Part shown: positions 28,069-37,460 of the stretch, one piece after another
Position numbering within the stretch: position 1 is the stretch's first letter
How the letters are laid out: each line of letters opens with the position of its first letter
Assembly: GCF_001729785.1 (NCBI RefSeq)
Contig: NZ_CP017183.1
Coordinates: 2,480,001 to 2,544,000 of the forward strand
Reading direction: 5' to 3'
DNA: 64,000 nucleotides
Source of the DNA: Enterobacter hormaechei subsp. xiangfangensis
GTDB taxonomy: Bacteria > Pseudomonadota > Gammaproteobacteria > Enterobacterales > Enterobacteriaceae
Position numbers and translations under genes: made by a program
The notes under the pieces: generated by a model
The model's input: the letters and a program-made list of their open reading frames with translations, nothing else
The model's database searches: none
What the model was told of the DNA's origin: nothing

Positions 28069-28097
28069 AATCTACTCCCATGAAAAATAACTGTCAA
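28069..28097 (-). promoter_or_regulatory. Sigma-70 promoter of the ycjM-ompG operon
   Basis: On the minus strand TTGACA (28092-28097) and TAGATT (28069-28074) are separated by exactly 17 bases. The -35 hexamer is perfect and the -10 matches four of six. The transcript would begin just before the operator at 28046-28059. Confidence 0.75.
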
Positions 28098-28202
28098 CGG
28101 ACCCGGGGGCAGAAAGCAGCATTCTCAGCGCAGCGCAACGCATTATTGTGAGCTGCCGCAAAGAAAGCAGAAAAGCAGAAGAAACGCAGAAAGGAAAGTC
28201 AT

Positions 28203-28227
28203 GCCCCTTCTCTGGGGGAGAAAGGGC
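28203..28227 (-). terminator. Strong hairpin downstream of pspD
   Basis: A 10-pair stem with one G-U pair (GCCCTTTCTC and GAGAAGGGGC on the minus strand) closes a five-base loop. It is 15 bases beyond the pspD stop and likely marks the psp transcript end, although a T-run is lacking. It occupies the place where E. coli has pspE. Confidence 0.5.
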
Positions 28228-28241
28228 TTATGCGGGAGGAT

Positions 28242-28466
28242 CTAGCGTGACAAGTAGCGCCGGGAAACGCGTTTTGCCAGTTTCTGTAACAGCGGCTCCA
28301 GAGCGACCGCCAGCATCATTCTGACCGGCTTGCGGGCAACAGACTTGATCGCCCAACCCGCCACACCGGCCGGGCCATAACGTAACGCCGTCATCAGAAC
28401 CAGTTTACCTGCGATTTTCAGGCCGGGTTTTACCTTCTGACCGGCCTGTTGCCAGTTTTGTTTCAT
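28242..28466 (-). CDS. pspD: Phage shock protein D
   Basis: Small inner-membrane-associated protein of 74 residues, the usual length. It is very basic with a hydrophobic centre ([19 protein letters not shown]) and two amphipathic ends. Its role in the phage-shock response is minor and poorly defined. It is the last gene of the pspABCD operon here, 12 bases after pspC. Confidence 0.92.
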   Translation of the reverse strand: MKQNWQQAGQKVKPGLKIAGKLVLMTALRYGPAGVAGWAIKSVARKPVRMMLAVALEPLLQKLAKRVSRRYLSR

Positions 28467-28478
28467 GTAAGTTCTCTC

Positions 28479-28838
28479 TTAAAGCTGACGAAAACGACTT
28501 CTCAGCGTAAAGGTATCGGAGGTGACATAACGTTCCATCTCGCGCAATCGCTTCTCCCCTGCGCTCAGCTGTTCATCCACCGCGTTCAGGAGATCGCTGC
28601 TGGTTGGCGTGTTCTCAGCATTCAGCTCACCTTCCGGCATAGGATCGAGTACAAACGACAGAATGATGTATGCCACCAGTGTAATAAAGGCCAGACCGAA
28701 GAAAATCGACAATACGGTGACCACACGCACCAGTTTTACCGGGACATCCAGATAGTGCGCCAGCCCGGCGCAAACGCCCCGAACCATGCCCTGCTGTGGG
28801 AGCCGCCACAGTTTTTTATTCAGATTCAGTCCAGCCAT
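28479..28838 (-). CDS. pspC: Phage shock protein C
   Basis: Inner-membrane sensor of 119 residues. The N-terminal PspC domain (KKLWRLPQQGMVRGVCAGLA) leads into a helix at about 38-65 (VVTVLSIFFGLAFITLVAYIILSFVL), followed by a C-terminal soluble region. With PspB it senses envelope stress and releases PspF from PspA inhibition. The start overlaps the pspB stop by one base. Confidence 0.94.
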   Translation of the reverse strand: MAGLNLNKKLWRLPQQGMVRGVCAGLAHYLDVPVKLVRVVTVLSIFFGLAFITLVAYIILSFVLDPMPEGELNAENTPTSSDLLNAVDEQLSAGEKRLREMERYVTSDTFTLRSRFRQL

Positions 28839-29062
28839 TACCGTTCCCTCCAGTTTGGGTGTTCCGCGTCCAGGATGGCTTCCAGCGCCTGAATACGTTC
28901 GCGCATTTTATTTGCCTCGGCAGAGAGCTGCGCCAGCCGCTGTTGTTCACTCTGCGACAGCTCACCGCGTGAAGAGCGGTTGCTGTAGTGCAGCCATAAC
29001 CAGATGGGCAGAACAAACAGCACGAAAATGGTCAGGGGTATAGCCAGAAAAAGCGCGCTCAT
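28838..29062 (-). CDS. pspB: Phage shock protein B
   Basis: Inner-membrane protein of 74 residues with one N-terminal helix (about residues 3-24) and a cytoplasmic coiled-coil tail with leucine-rich heptads (SEQQRLAQLSAEANKMRERI). It partners PspC in stress sensing and binding of PspA. It lies 49 bases after pspA. Confidence 0.94.
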   Translation of the reverse strand: MSALFLAIPLTIFVLFVLPIWLWLHYSNRSSRGELSQSEQQRLAQLSAEANKMRERIQALEAILDAEHPNWRER

Positions 29063-29111
29063 GTGTACTCCTTGTCTAACGATGCGGCACGCTCAGGTGC
29101 CGCAGGAATTA

Positions 29112-29780
29112 TTATTGGTTGTCTTGTTTCATTTTGGCTTTCAGCGCAGCCAGTTGCTCGCTAATTTCATCATCGGCCTTCAGGTCAGCAAACTGCTGAT
29201 CCAGGGTTTTCTGCTTACCGATGCTGTGGCTTTCGGCTTCCGCTTCCATGTGGTCGATACGACGTTCAAACGATTCGAAACGCGCCATTGCTTCATCCAG
29301 TTTGCCGCTGTCCAGCTGGCGACGCACGTCGCGGGACGAGCTTGCAGCCTGGTGGCGCAGCGCCAGCGCCTGTTGACGTGCACGGGTTTCGCTGAGTTTG
29401 TTTTCAAGCTCACCAATCTCTTTCTTCATACGCGTCAGAGTATCATCCACCAGCGTCACTTCATGTTCCAGCGTGGCAACCATGTAGGTCAGCTTCTGCT
29501 TCTCAATCAGCGCAGCGCGGGCCAGATCTTCTTTATCTTTACGCAGCGCCAGTTCCGCTTTTTCCTGCCACTCGTTAAGCTGGGCAGTCGCCTGCTCGAT
29601 ACGACGTGTTAACTGCTTTTTCTCTGCCAGCGCGCGGGCGGAGGTGGAGCGTACTTCAACCAGCGTGTCTTCCATCTCCTGAATCATCAGGCGCACCAGC
29701 TTCTGCGGATCTTCCGCTTTCTCCAGCAGCGAGTTGATGTTGGCGTTCACGATGTCGGCAAAACGAGAAAAAATACCCAT
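29112..29780 (-). CDS. pspA: Phage shock protein A
   Basis: PspA/IM30 peripheral membrane protein of 222 residues. It is almost all coiled coil, beginning with an amphipathic helix ([20 protein letters not shown]) that binds stressed membranes. It inhibits PspF under normal conditions and forms ESCRT-III-like assemblies on damaged membranes. The gene is preceded by a sigma-54 promoter and is divergent from pspF. Confidence 0.96.
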   Translation of the reverse strand: MGIFSRFADIVNANINSLLEKAEDPQKLVRLMIQEMEDTLVEVRSTSARALAEKKQLTRRIEQATAQLNEWQEKAELALRKDKEDLARAALIEKQKLTYMVATLEHEVTLVDDTLTRMKKEIGELENKLSETRARQQALALRHQAASSSRDVRRQLDSGKLDEAMARFESFERRIDHMEAEAESHSIGKQKTLDQQFADLKADDEISEQLAALKAKMKQDNQ

Positions 29781-29831
29781 AATTCAATCCTCAAAGTTCT
29801 GTTATCGGGCGATGCCCTGCTGAACAGATAA

Positions 29832-29847
29832 TACAAATCCCATGCCA
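29832..29847 (-). promoter_or_regulatory. Sigma-54 promoter of the psp operon
   Basis: On the minus strand TGGCATGGGATTTGTA has GG and GT elements separated by ten bases, matching the -24/-12 geometry of TGGCAC-N5-TTGC. E. coli pspA has the same GT variant at -12. The AT-rich stretch 29848-29946 would carry PspF and IHF sites, which I could not place precisely. Confidence 0.8.
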
Positions 29848-29946
29848 ACTTTTTATCTTATTGATTTTACTCAATGTGATTGATGTTTATCCATCCAGCG
29901 GCTATTCTCACCTGGTGAATATCACTAAGGAGTGGTTAATTTCATC

Positions 29947-30924
29947 ATGGCTGAATATAAAGATAATTTGCTTGGCGAAGCCAACAGCTTCCTGGAAGTG
30001 CTTGAACAGGTTTCGCGCCTCGCGCCGCTGAATAAACCGGTGCTGATTATCGGTGAGCGCGGAACGGGTAAAGAACTTATCGCTAACCGCCTGCACTTTC
30101 TGTCTGGCCGCTGGGACGGCCCTTTTATTTCCCTTAACTGCGCGGCGTTGAATGAAAATCTGCTCGACACCGAGCTGTTTGGTCATGAAGCTGGCGCCTT
30201 TACCGGCGCACAAAAACGCCATCCCGGACGCTTTGAGCGCGCCGATGGCGGAACGCTCTTTCTCGACGAGCTGGCGACCGCGCCGATGCTGGTGCAGGAA
30301 AAGCTGCTGCGCGTCATTGAGTATGGCGAACTGGAACGCGTTGGCGGCAGTCAGCCGCTCCAGGTTAACGTTCGCCTGGTGTGCGCTACTAACGCCGACC
30401 TGCCCGCGATGGTGGCAGAAGACAAATTCCGCGCCGACCTGCTGGACAGGCTGGCTTTCGATGTCGTTCAGCTGCCGCCGCTGCGGGAGCGGCGCAGCGA
30501 TATCATGCTGCTGGCCGATCAATTTGCCATTCAGATGTGCCGGGAACTGGGTCTGCCGCTCTTTCCGGGCTTCAGCGAACGGGCCACCGGGACCCTGCTC
30601 GGTTACCACTGGCCGGGCAATATTCGTGAACTGAAAAACGTGGTGGAACGGTCCGTTTACCGGCATGGCAGCAGCGAGACCGAACTGGACAACATTATTC
30701 TCGATCCGTTTCGTCGCGAGGATAAACAGCCCCCGGCTCCGGCGACGCGCCAGCAGGATCCGGCGTTGCCGCTCGATTTACGCCAGTTCCAGCATCAGCA
30801 GGAAAAAAACTTGCTCGAGCAGAGCCTGAAAGAGGCGAAATATAATCAGAAACGGGCGGCTGAACTGCTGGGCCTGACCTACCATCAGTTAAGGGCATTG
30901 CTCAAAAAACATCAAATGCGCTGA
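29947..30924 (+). CDS. pspF: Sigma-54 activator PspF
   Basis: Enhancer-binding AAA+ activator of the psp operon, 325 residues, without a regulatory N-terminal domain. Walker A GERGTGKE (36-43), the sigma-54 contact loop GAFTGA (83-88) and a C-terminal Fis-type helix-turn-helix (QKRAAELLGLTYHQLRALLK) are visible. ATG 29947 gives the E. coli N-terminus (MAEYKDNLLGEANSFLE); the frame extends five codons further upstream. PspA binding to the AAA+ domain restrains it. Confidence 0.95.
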   Translation: MAEYKDNLLGEANSFLEVLEQVSRLAPLNKPVLIIGERGTGKELIANRLHFLSGRWDGPFISLNCAALNENLLDTELFGHEAGAFTGAQKRHPGRFERADGGTLFLDELATAPMLVQEKLLRVIEYGELERVGGSQPLQVNVRLVCATNADLPAMVAEDKFRADLLDRLAFDVVQLPPLRERRSDIMLLADQFAIQMCRELGLPLFPGFSERATGTLLGYHWPGNIRELKNVVERSVYRHGSSETELDNIILDPFRREDKQPPAPATRQQDPALPLDLRQFQHQQEKNLLEQSLKEAKYNQKRAAELLGLTYHQLRALLKKHQMR

Positions 30925-31012
30925 CATTATCAGCACTTACCCCCAGACATTTTTACGAAGCAGGCGTAAGTGCGATACACTTTGCAGATCGAATCTAAAA
31001 ACCTTAAAAACT

Positions 31013-32653
31013 ATGCGCCTGGTTTTATCGTCCCTGTTTGCACTCGGTCTGTTCAGCAATCTGGCCTTTGCTGCGCCCGATCGCGCTGTGCCCCCTGATA
31101 TCCGAGAGAGTGGTTTCGTCTATTGCGTCAGCGGGCAAGTTGATACCTTTAACCCACAAAAAGCGGGGAGCGGCCTGATTGTTGATACGCTGGCCGCACA
31201 GCTCTACGATCGCCTGCTCGACGTCGATCCTTATACCTATCGGCTGGTTCCGGAGCTTGCTGAAAGTTGGGAAGTGCTTGATAACGGCGCTACATACCGC
31301 TTTCGTCTACGCGATGATGTCGCCTTTCAGCACACCCCGTGGTTTACGCCAACCCGTAAACTCAACGCGGATGACGTGGTTTTCACCTTCCAGCGCATAT
31401 TCAACCGCAATCATCCGTGGCATAACGTTAATGGCGGGAACTTCCCCTATTTCGACAGTCTGCAATTCGCGGACTCGGTCAAAAGCGTTCGTAAGCTGGA
31501 TAACCGCACGGTTGAGTTTCGCCTGACGCGCCCGGACGCCTCCTTCCTCTGGCATCTGGCGACGCACTACGCCTCGGTCATGTCAGCCGAATACGCAGAT
31601 CAGCTGACGAAAAAGGATCGTCAGGAACGTCTCGATCGTGAGCCTGTGGGCACAGGTCCGTTCCAGTTAGCAGAGTACCGCGCCGGACAATACATTCGCC
31701 TGCAACGCCACGATCGTTTCTGGCGCGGCAAACCGCTGATGCCGCAGGTCATTGTCGATCTGGGTTCAGGTGGAACAGGCCGACTCTCCAAACTGCTGAC
31801 CGGCGAGTGCGACGTGCTTGCCTGGCCTGCGGCCAGCCAGTTGACCATTTTGCGCGACGACCCACGCCTGCGCCTGACACTGCGCCCGGGAATGAACATC
31901 GCTTATCTGGCGTTTAACACCGATAAGCCGCCGCTGAATAATCCGGCCGTGCGCCATGCGCTGGCGTTAGCGATCAACAATCAGCGTCTGATGCAGTCGA
32001 TTTACTACGGGACCGCGGAAACCGCCGCCTCTATTCTTCCGCGCGCCTCCTGGGCCTATGACGGCGAGGCGAAGATTACCGAATATAATCCGGCGAAAGC
32101 GCGCGAACAGCTTAAAGCGCTGGGGGCAGAAAACCTGACGCTACAGCTGTGGGTGCCCACCAGCTCTCAGGCGTGGAACCCCAGCCCGCTTAAAACGGCT
32201 GAGCTGTTGCAGGCTGATATGGCGCAGGTGGGCGTTAAGGTGATCATCGTGCCTGTCGAAGGCCGTTTCCAGGAGGCGCGTCTGATGGACATGAATCACG
32301 ACTTAACGCTGGCTGGCTGGTCCACCGACAGTAACGACCCGGACAGCTTCTTCCGTCCTCTGCTGAGCTGTGCGGCAATCAACTCCCAGACCAACTACGC
32401 CCACTGGTGTAACCGGGAATTTGATGCCGTGCTGCAAAAAGCGTTGGCGTCTCAACAGCTTGCCTCACGCATTGAGGCCTATGATGAAGCGCAAAATATT
32501 CTGGCCAGAGAACTTCCCGTGTTGCCGCTTGCCTCTTCCCTGCGCCTCCAGGCCTACCGTTACGATATTAAAGGGCTGGTACTCAGCCCGTTTGGTAACG
32601 CCTCCTTCGCGGGCGTCACCCGTGAGAAAGAACAAGAGGTGAAGAAACCATGA
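31013..32653 (+). CDS. sapA: Periplasmic peptide-binding protein SapA
   Basis: Solute-binding protein of the SBP_bac_5 family, 546 residues, with a signal peptide ending LAFA (about residue 20). It is first in sapABCDF. In Salmonella and Haemophilus the system counters antimicrobial peptides; in E. coli sapBCDF is reported to export putrescine, and SapA is not required for that. It overlaps sapB by four bases. Confidence 0.94.
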   Translation: MRLVLSSLFALGLFSNLAFAAPDRAVPPDIRESGFVYCVSGQVDTFNPQKAGSGLIVDTLAAQLYDRLLDVDPYTYRLVPELAESWEVLDNGATYRFRLRDDVAFQHTPWFTPTRKLNADDVVFTFQRIFNRNHPWHNVNGGNFPYFDSLQFADSVKSVRKLDNRTVEFRLTRPDASFLWHLATHYASVMSAEYADQLTKKDRQERLDREPVGTGPFQLAEYRAGQYIRLQRHDRFWRGKPLMPQVIVDLGSGGTGRLSKLLTGECDVLAWPAASQLTILRDDPRLRLTLRPGMNIAYLAFNTDKPPLNNPAVRHALALAINNQRLMQSIYYGTAETAASILPRASWAYDGEAKITEYNPAKAREQLKALGAENLTLQLWVPTSSQAWNPSPLKTAELLQADMAQVGVKVIIVPVEGRFQEARLMDMNHDLTLAGWSTDSNDPDSFFRPLLSCAAINSQTNYAHWCNREFDAVLQKALASQQLASRIEAYDEAQNILARELPVLPLASSLRLQAYRYDIKGLVLSPFGNASFAGVTREKEQEVKKP

Positions 32654-33615
32654 TTATATTTACCTTGCGTCGGCTGCTGTTACTGCTGGTCACCCTGTTC
32701 TTCCTGACCTTTGTCGGCTTTAGCCTGAGCTACTTTACGCCGCACGCCCCGCTTCAGGGCTCATCCCTCTGGGACGCCTGGCTGTTCTGGTTTAATGGCC
32801 TGCTACACTGGGATTTTGGCGTGTCCAGCATTAACGGACAGCTCATCTCCGAGCAGCTGAAAGTGGTTTTCCCGGCCACCATGGAGCTGTGTGTACTCGC
32901 CTTTGGCTTTGCCCTCATGGTGGGGATCCCGGTGGGGATGCTGGCGGGCATTTATCGTAATAAGTGGCAGGATAAATTCATCAGCGCGCTTGCCTTAATT
33001 GGCTTTTCCATCCCTGTTTTCTGGCTGGCGCTACTGCTTACCCTCTTCTTCTCACTGACGTTAGGCTGGCTGCCGGTATCTGGCCGTTTTGATCTGCTGT
33101 ATAACGTGCAAACGGTGAGCGGCTTCGCCATCGTTGACGCCTGGCTTTCTGATTCAGTCTGGCGCGACGAAATGATCGTGAGCGCGCTGCGCCACATGGT
33201 GCTGCCGGTGCTCACGCTGGCCGTCGCGCCGACGACCGAAGTAATTCGCCTGATGCGTATCAGCACTATCGACGTCTTCGATCAAAACTATGTGAAGGCC
33301 GCCGCCACGCGCGGACTGTCTCGCCTGACGATTCTCCGTCGCCATGTGCTGCACAATGCGTTGCCACCCGTAATCCCACGTCTTGGGCTGCAATTTTCAA
33401 CCATGCTGACGCTGGCGATGATCACCGAGATGGTTTTCAGCTGGCCGGGCCTTGGACGCTGGATGATCAACGCCATTCGCCAGCAGGATTACGCGGCGAT
33501 CTCTGCCGGCGTGATGGTGATTGGCTCCCTGGTCATTATTGTTAACGTTGTTTCCGATATTTTGGGTGCCATGGCCAACCCATTGAAGCATAAGGAATGG
33601 TATGCCTTACGATAA
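32650..33615 (+). CDS. sapB: SapB ABC transporter permease
   Basis: Inner-membrane permease of 321 residues, of the DppB/OppB type. The N-terminal helix begins at residue 5 ([21 protein letters not shown]), and the EAA-type loop ([20 protein letters not shown]) lies at about 214-233. It overlaps sapC by 14 bases. Confidence 0.94.
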   Translation: MIIFTLRRLLLLLVTLFFLTFVGFSLSYFTPHAPLQGSSLWDAWLFWFNGLLHWDFGVSSINGQLISEQLKVVFPATMELCVLAFGFALMVGIPVGMLAGIYRNKWQDKFISALALIGFSIPVFWLALLLTLFFSLTLGWLPVSGRFDLLYNVQTVSGFAIVDAWLSDSVWRDEMIVSALRHMVLPVLTLAVAPTTEVIRLMRISTIDVFDQNYVKAAATRGLSRLTILRRHVLHNALPPVIPRLGLQFSTMLTLAMITEMVFSWPGLGRWMINAIRQQDYAAISAGVMVIGSLVIIVNVVSDILGAMANPLKHKEWYALR

Positions 33616-34492
33616 CGTCTACAGCGAAAAGCGCACGCCCGGTGCGCTACGTACCGTGTGGCGTAATTTTTACGGCGACACCACGGCGATGATCGGCTTT
33701 TACGGCTGCATTGGCCTCGTGTTGCTGTGCGTTTTGGGTTCGTGGTTTGCACCGTATGGCATCGATCAGCAGTTCCTTGGTTATCAGCTTTTACCGCCGT
33801 CGTGGTCGCGTTACGGGGAGGTTTCGTTCTTCCTGGGGACTGACGATCTCGGACGCGACGTGCTAAGTCGTTTACTGAGCGGCGCCGCACCTACGGTAGG
33901 CGGCGCGTTCGTGGTCACCCTGGCTGCCGCGATCTGCGGCCTGGCGCTGGGCATTTTTGCCGGCTCAACCCACGGGCTGCGGTCGGCCGTGCTTAACCAT
34001 ATTCTTGATACCCTGCTCTCTATTCCTTCACTGCTGCTGGCGATTATCGTCGTGGCCTTCGCGGGGCCGCACCTCACCCATGCGATGTTCGCCGTCTGGC
34101 TGGCCATTCTGCCGCGCATGGTGCGTTCGGTTTACAGCCTGGTTCACGACGAGCTGGAAAAAGAGTATGTCGTCGCCGCCCGTCTGGATGGCGCCACCAC
34201 GTTTAATATTTTGTGGTTTGCCGTGCTGCCTAACATTGCCGCCGGGCTGGTGACGGAGATCACCCGCGCCCTGTCGATGGCGATTCTGGATATCGCAGCG
34301 CTGGGCTTCCTGGACCTTGGCGCGCAGCTTCCCTCCCCGGAATGGGGCGCCATGCTCGGCGATGCGCTGGAGCTGATTTACGTTGCGCCGTGGACGGTCA
34401 TGCTGCCGGGCGCGGCCATCATGGTGAGCGTGCTGCTCGTTAACCTGCTGGGCGACGGGATCCGCCGCGCAATCAATGCGGGGGTGCAATAA
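33602..34492 (+). CDS. sapC: SapC ABC transporter permease
   Basis: Inner-membrane permease of 296 residues, DppC/OppC type. The first helix is at about 31-50 and the loop [20 protein letters not shown] lies near residue 189. It shares its last base with the start of sapD. Confidence 0.94.
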   Translation: MPYDNVYSEKRTPGALRTVWRNFYGDTTAMIGFYGCIGLVLLCVLGSWFAPYGIDQQFLGYQLLPPSWSRYGEVSFFLGTDDLGRDVLSRLLSGAAPTVGGAFVVTLAAAICGLALGIFAGSTHGLRSAVLNHILDTLLSIPSLLLAIIVVAFAGPHLTHAMFAVWLAILPRMVRSVYSLVHDELEKEYVVAARLDGATTFNILWFAVLPNIAAGLVTEITRALSMAILDIAALGFLDLGAQLPSPEWGAMLGDALELIYVAPWTVMLPGAAIMVSVLLVNLLGDGIRRAINAGVQ

Positions 34493-35484
34493 TGCCGTTA
34501 CTCGATATCCGCAACCTCACGATAGAAATTAAAACGGGCGAAGGCTGGGTCAAGGCCGTGGATCGCATCAGCATTACGCTCGCAGAGGGCGAAATCCGCG
34601 GGCTGGTGGGCGAATCGGGTTCGGGGAAAAGTCTGATCGCCAAGGCCATTTGCGGCGTGGCGAAAGACAACTGGCGGGTGACCGCCGATCGTATGCGCTT
34701 CGACGATATCGATCTGTTGCGTCTCTCCCCGCGCGAACGCCGTAAACTGGTGGGCCATAACGTCTCGATGATTTTCCAGGAGCCGCAATCCTGTCTCGAT
34801 CCGTCCGAGCGCGTCGGGAAACAGCTGATGCAGAACATCCCCGGCTGGACCTATAAAGGCCGCTGGTGGCAGCGTTTCGGCTGGCGCAAACGCCGTGCCA
34901 TTGAGCTGTTGCACCGTGTCGGGATCAAAGACCATAAAGACGCGATGCGCAGTTTCCCCTACGAACTGACCGACGGTGAATGCCAGAAAGTGATGATTGC
35001 CATCGCCCTGGCGAATCAGCCGCGTCTGCTGATTGCGGACGAACCAACGAACGCGATGGAGCCAACCACCCAGGCGCAGATTTTCCGCCTGCTCACGCGT
35101 CTGAACCAGAATAACAACACCACCATTTTGCTGATCAGCCACGACCTGCAAATGCTGAGCAAGTGGGCGGATAAAATTGATGTAATGTATTGCGGCCAGA
35201 CGGTAGAAACCGCGCCAAGTGAAGACCTGGTGACGACGCCACATCATCCCTACACGCAGGCGCTGATCAGGGCGATCCCGGACTTTGGCAGCGCGATGCC
35301 GCACAAAAGCCGTCTGAATACGCTGCCTGGCGCGATACCGCTGCTGGAATCGCTGCCCATTGGCTGCCGTCTGGGACCACGTTGCCCGTATGCTCAGCGT
35401 AAATGCATTGAAACACCGCGCCTGACAGGGCCGAAAAACCATCTGTTTGCCTGTCATTTCCCGCTGAACATGGAGAGAGAGTGA
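34492..35484 (+). CDS. sapD: SapD ABC transporter ATP-binding protein
   Basis: ATPase of 330 residues. Walker A GESGSGKS (about 38-45) is normal, but the signature reads LTDGECQKV in place of LSGGQ, a natural feature of SapD/OppD-type subunits. The C-terminal CxxxxPxxxxxC-like oligopeptide transporter tail (RCPYAQRKC) is present. SapD is also known as TrkE because it stimulates Trk potassium uptake in E. coli. Confidence 0.94.
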   Translation: MPLLDIRNLTIEIKTGEGWVKAVDRISITLAEGEIRGLVGESGSGKSLIAKAICGVAKDNWRVTADRMRFDDIDLLRLSPRERRKLVGHNVSMIFQEPQSCLDPSERVGKQLMQNIPGWTYKGRWWQRFGWRKRRAIELLHRVGIKDHKDAMRSFPYELTDGECQKVMIAIALANQPRLLIADEPTNAMEPTTQAQIFRLLTRLNQNNNTTILLISHDLQMLSKWADKIDVMYCGQTVETAPSEDLVTTPHHPYTQALIRAIPDFGSAMPHKSRLNTLPGAIPLLESLPIGCRLGPRCPYAQRKCIETPRLTGPKNHLFACHFPLNMERE

Positions 35485-35485
35485 A

Positions 35486-36292
35486 ATGGTCGAAACCTTA
35501 CTGGAAGTACGTAACCTGAGTAAGACCTTTCGCTATCGCACCGGCCTGTTTCACCGTCAGACCGTCGAGGCGGTTAAACCGCTGAGCTTTACGCTGCGCG
35601 AAAAGCAGACGCTGGCGATTATCGGTGAAAACGGCTCGGGCAAATCGACCCTGGCAAAAATGCTCGCGGGCATGGTCGAGCCAAGCGGCGGTGAAATACT
35701 GATTGACGATCATCCTCTGGAATTTGGGGACTATTCTTTTCGCAGTCAGCGCATCCGGATGATTTTTCAGGATCCGTCGACGTCCCTGAACCCGCGCCAG
35801 CGTATTTCCCAGATCCTGGATTTCCCGCTGCGGCTGAATACCGACCTGGAGCCGGAAGCGCGTCGCAAACGGATTGTCGAAACCCTGCGTCTGGTAGGCC
35901 TCCTGCCCGACCATGTCAGCTATTACCCGCACATGCTGGCCCCGGGCCAAAAACAGCGTCTCGGTCTGGCCCGCGCGCTGATCCTGCGCCCGAAAGTTAT
36001 TATCGCCGACGAAGCGCTGGCGTCGCTGGATATGTCGATGCGTTCGCAGCTCATTAACCTGATGCTGGAGTTACAGGAAAAGCAGGGGATCTCGTATATT
36101 TACGTGACTCAGCACCTGGGCATGATGAAACACATCAGCGACCAGGTGCTGGTAATGCACCAGGGAGAAGTGGTCGAGCGCGGCAGTACCGCTGACGTAC
36201 TGGCCTCCCCGCTCCATGACCTGACAAAACGCCTGATTGCCGGACACTTTGGTGAAGCATTGACGGCGGACGCGTGGCGTAAAGATCGTTAG
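35486..36292 (+). CDS. sapF: SapF ABC transporter ATP-binding protein
   Basis: ATPase of 268 residues with Walker A GENGSGKS (about 49-56) and a signature region LAPGQKQRLGLARA, again deviating from LSGGQ, then Walker B VIIADEA. It is paired with SapD. The 3' end overlaps the convergent tetR-type gene by four bases; E. coli goes from here directly to fabI, so the backbone is interrupted at this point. Confidence 0.94.
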   Translation: MVETLLEVRNLSKTFRYRTGLFHRQTVEAVKPLSFTLREKQTLAIIGENGSGKSTLAKMLAGMVEPSGGEILIDDHPLEFGDYSFRSQRIRMIFQDPSTSLNPRQRISQILDFPLRLNTDLEPEARRKRIVETLRLVGLLPDHVSYYPHMLAPGQKQRLGLARALILRPKVIIADEALASLDMSMRSQLINLMLELQEKQGISYIYVTQHLGMMKHISDQVLVMHQGEVVERGSTADVLASPLHDLTKRLIAGHFGEALTADAWRKDR

Positions 36293-36879
36293 CCGTTGCG
36301 TAACCCGCTTGCCAGCAGAGTAAACACCTCTATAGCATGCGGAAGGGTCTTCTGCGGTTCATCACTCGCGGCAATCAGCAGAGCCGCATTCAGCGCAGCG
36401 CCGTTCAGCAGATGGGCTGCGACTCTGGCATCCATCTTTTTGATTACGTTGCACTCCATCATTTTTTCGATGGTCTGACGGGTCGACTCAAGGCAGTTGT
36501 TCTGGCTGGGCCATTGCGCCGGGTCACCCAGAACAGCCGGGCCGTCAAGAAGGACGATACGCTGAACTTCCGGAACGAGCGCCATTTTGATATAGGCGAT
36601 GCCCTCCGCCAGCAGTCGCTCCCAGTCATCATCGGCGGCGGCGGCAATCGCTTTCGCGTTTGCTGCCATTTCGCTGTCTATCTGCGCGACCACCGCCGCC
36701 AGTAATCCCTTCTTGTCGTTGAAATTATGATATAGCGCGCCGCGTGTTAACCCCACGCTTGCCGTGAGTTCATCCATTGACGCTGCGGCATAGCCTTTTT
36801 CAGCAAATGCCTTCCGCGCCGCCTGAATCATTCTCTCGCGATTTTCCTGGGCCGTTTCAGCACGACGTTTTGTAGCCAT
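36289..36879 (-). CDS. TetR/AcrR-family transcriptional regulator
   Basis: Repressor of 196 residues. The N-terminal DNA-binding domain reads RERMIQAARKAFAEKGYAAA then DELTASVGLTRGALYHNFND (about residues 14-53), a textbook TetR helix-turn-helix. The C-terminal ligand domain is unassigned. It is divergent from the RidA-like gene, and two copies of a palindrome fill the gap, so it most likely controls both genes. It is absent from this position in E. coli K-12. Confidence 0.9.
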   Translation of the reverse strand: MATKRRAETAQENRERMIQAARKAFAEKGYAAASMDELTASVGLTRGALYHNFNDKKGLLAAVVAQIDSEMAANAKAIAAAADDDWERLLAEGIAYIKMALVPEVQRIVLLDGPAVLGDPAQWPSQNNCLESTRQTIEKMMECNVIKKMDARVAAHLLNGAALNAALLIAASDEPQKTLPHAIEVFTLLASGLRNG

Positions 36880-36913
36880 GGGACTTCCTTCATTAAGCGG
36901 TAATTATAATTTG

Positions 36914-36930
36914 ACATACGCGGCGTATGT
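36914..36930. promoter_or_regulatory. Palindromic operator 1 (TetR-type)
   Basis: ACATACGC-G-GCGTATGT is a perfect 17-base inverted repeat. It overlaps a TTGACA hexamer at 36911-36916 that reads toward the RidA-like gene. It is one of two related copies with centres 31 bases apart, about three helical turns. Confidence 0.72.
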
Positions 36931-36944
36931 GGATTACATTTTTG

Positions 36945-36961
36945 ACATACATCGCGTATGT
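36945..36961. promoter_or_regulatory. Palindromic operator 2 (TetR-type)
   Basis: ACATACAT-C-GCGTATGT matches operator 1 at 14 of 17 positions and is symmetric in six of eight base pairs. It also overlaps a TTGACA hexamer (36942-36947). The pair is placed between the divergent tetR-type and RidA-like genes. Confidence 0.68.
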
Positions 36962-37011
36962 TACTTCTACTGCGTAAGCACAACAATACCTCTGACAGAA
37001 AAGGAAAAGCC

Positions 37012-37413
37012 ATGCATCCACGTGACCCCGTCTTTCCGGCTAATCGACATGCCCTCTATGAAGAGCATGGCTATTCAGCAGCAATCCGCTCTGGCGATCT
37101 GTTATTTGTTTCCGGTCAGGTTGGCAGCCGCAGCGATGGCACACCTGAACCCGACTTCCCCGCTCAGGTGCAGCTGGCGTTCGATAATTTACGGGCGACT
37201 CTGGCAGCCGCAGGGTGTACTTTTGACGATCTGATTGATGTCACGACATTTCATACCGATCCTGAAAACCAGTTCCCCGCCATCATGGAGGCGAAAAAAC
37301 TGGCGTTTCCGCACCCCCCTTACCCAAACTGGACAGCAATAGGCGTTAACTGGCTTGCGGGTTTTGATTTCGAAATTAAGGTTATCGCCAGGATCCCTAC
37401 GCCCGCGAATTAA
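37012..37413 (+). CDS. RidA (YjgF/YER057c/UK114) family protein
   Basis: Protein of 133 residues, the usual family length. The core motifs LLFVSGQVG and LRATLAAAGCTFDDLIDVTTF are clear. The segment that in true RidA enamine/imine deaminases carries the catalytic arginine (ARSTVEV) reads NWTAIGVNWL here, so imine deaminase activity is doubtful and a Rid4-Rid7-type role is more likely. AAAGGAAAAGCC precedes ATG 37012. It is probably repressed by the divergent TetR protein. Confidence 0.88.
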   Translation: MHPRDPVFPANRHALYEEHGYSAAIRSGDLLFVSGQVGSRSDGTPEPDFPAQVQLAFDNLRATLAAAGCTFDDLIDVTTFHTDPENQFPAIMEAKKLAFPHPPYPNWTAIGVNWLAGFDFEIKVIARIPTPAN

Positions 37414-37460
37414 CATCTGGCAGTAAACTGATTTACCGTTAAGCTATCACTGACGCACAA

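Noticed and set aside
28098..28241. Searched for a remnant of pspE
   Set aside because: No rhodanese motif or long frame exists here on either strand.
29908..30666. 252-residue open frame on the minus strand opposite pspF
   Set aside because: It mirrors the pspF coding frame, has no ribosome site and no recognisable protein pattern; a GC-bias shadow.
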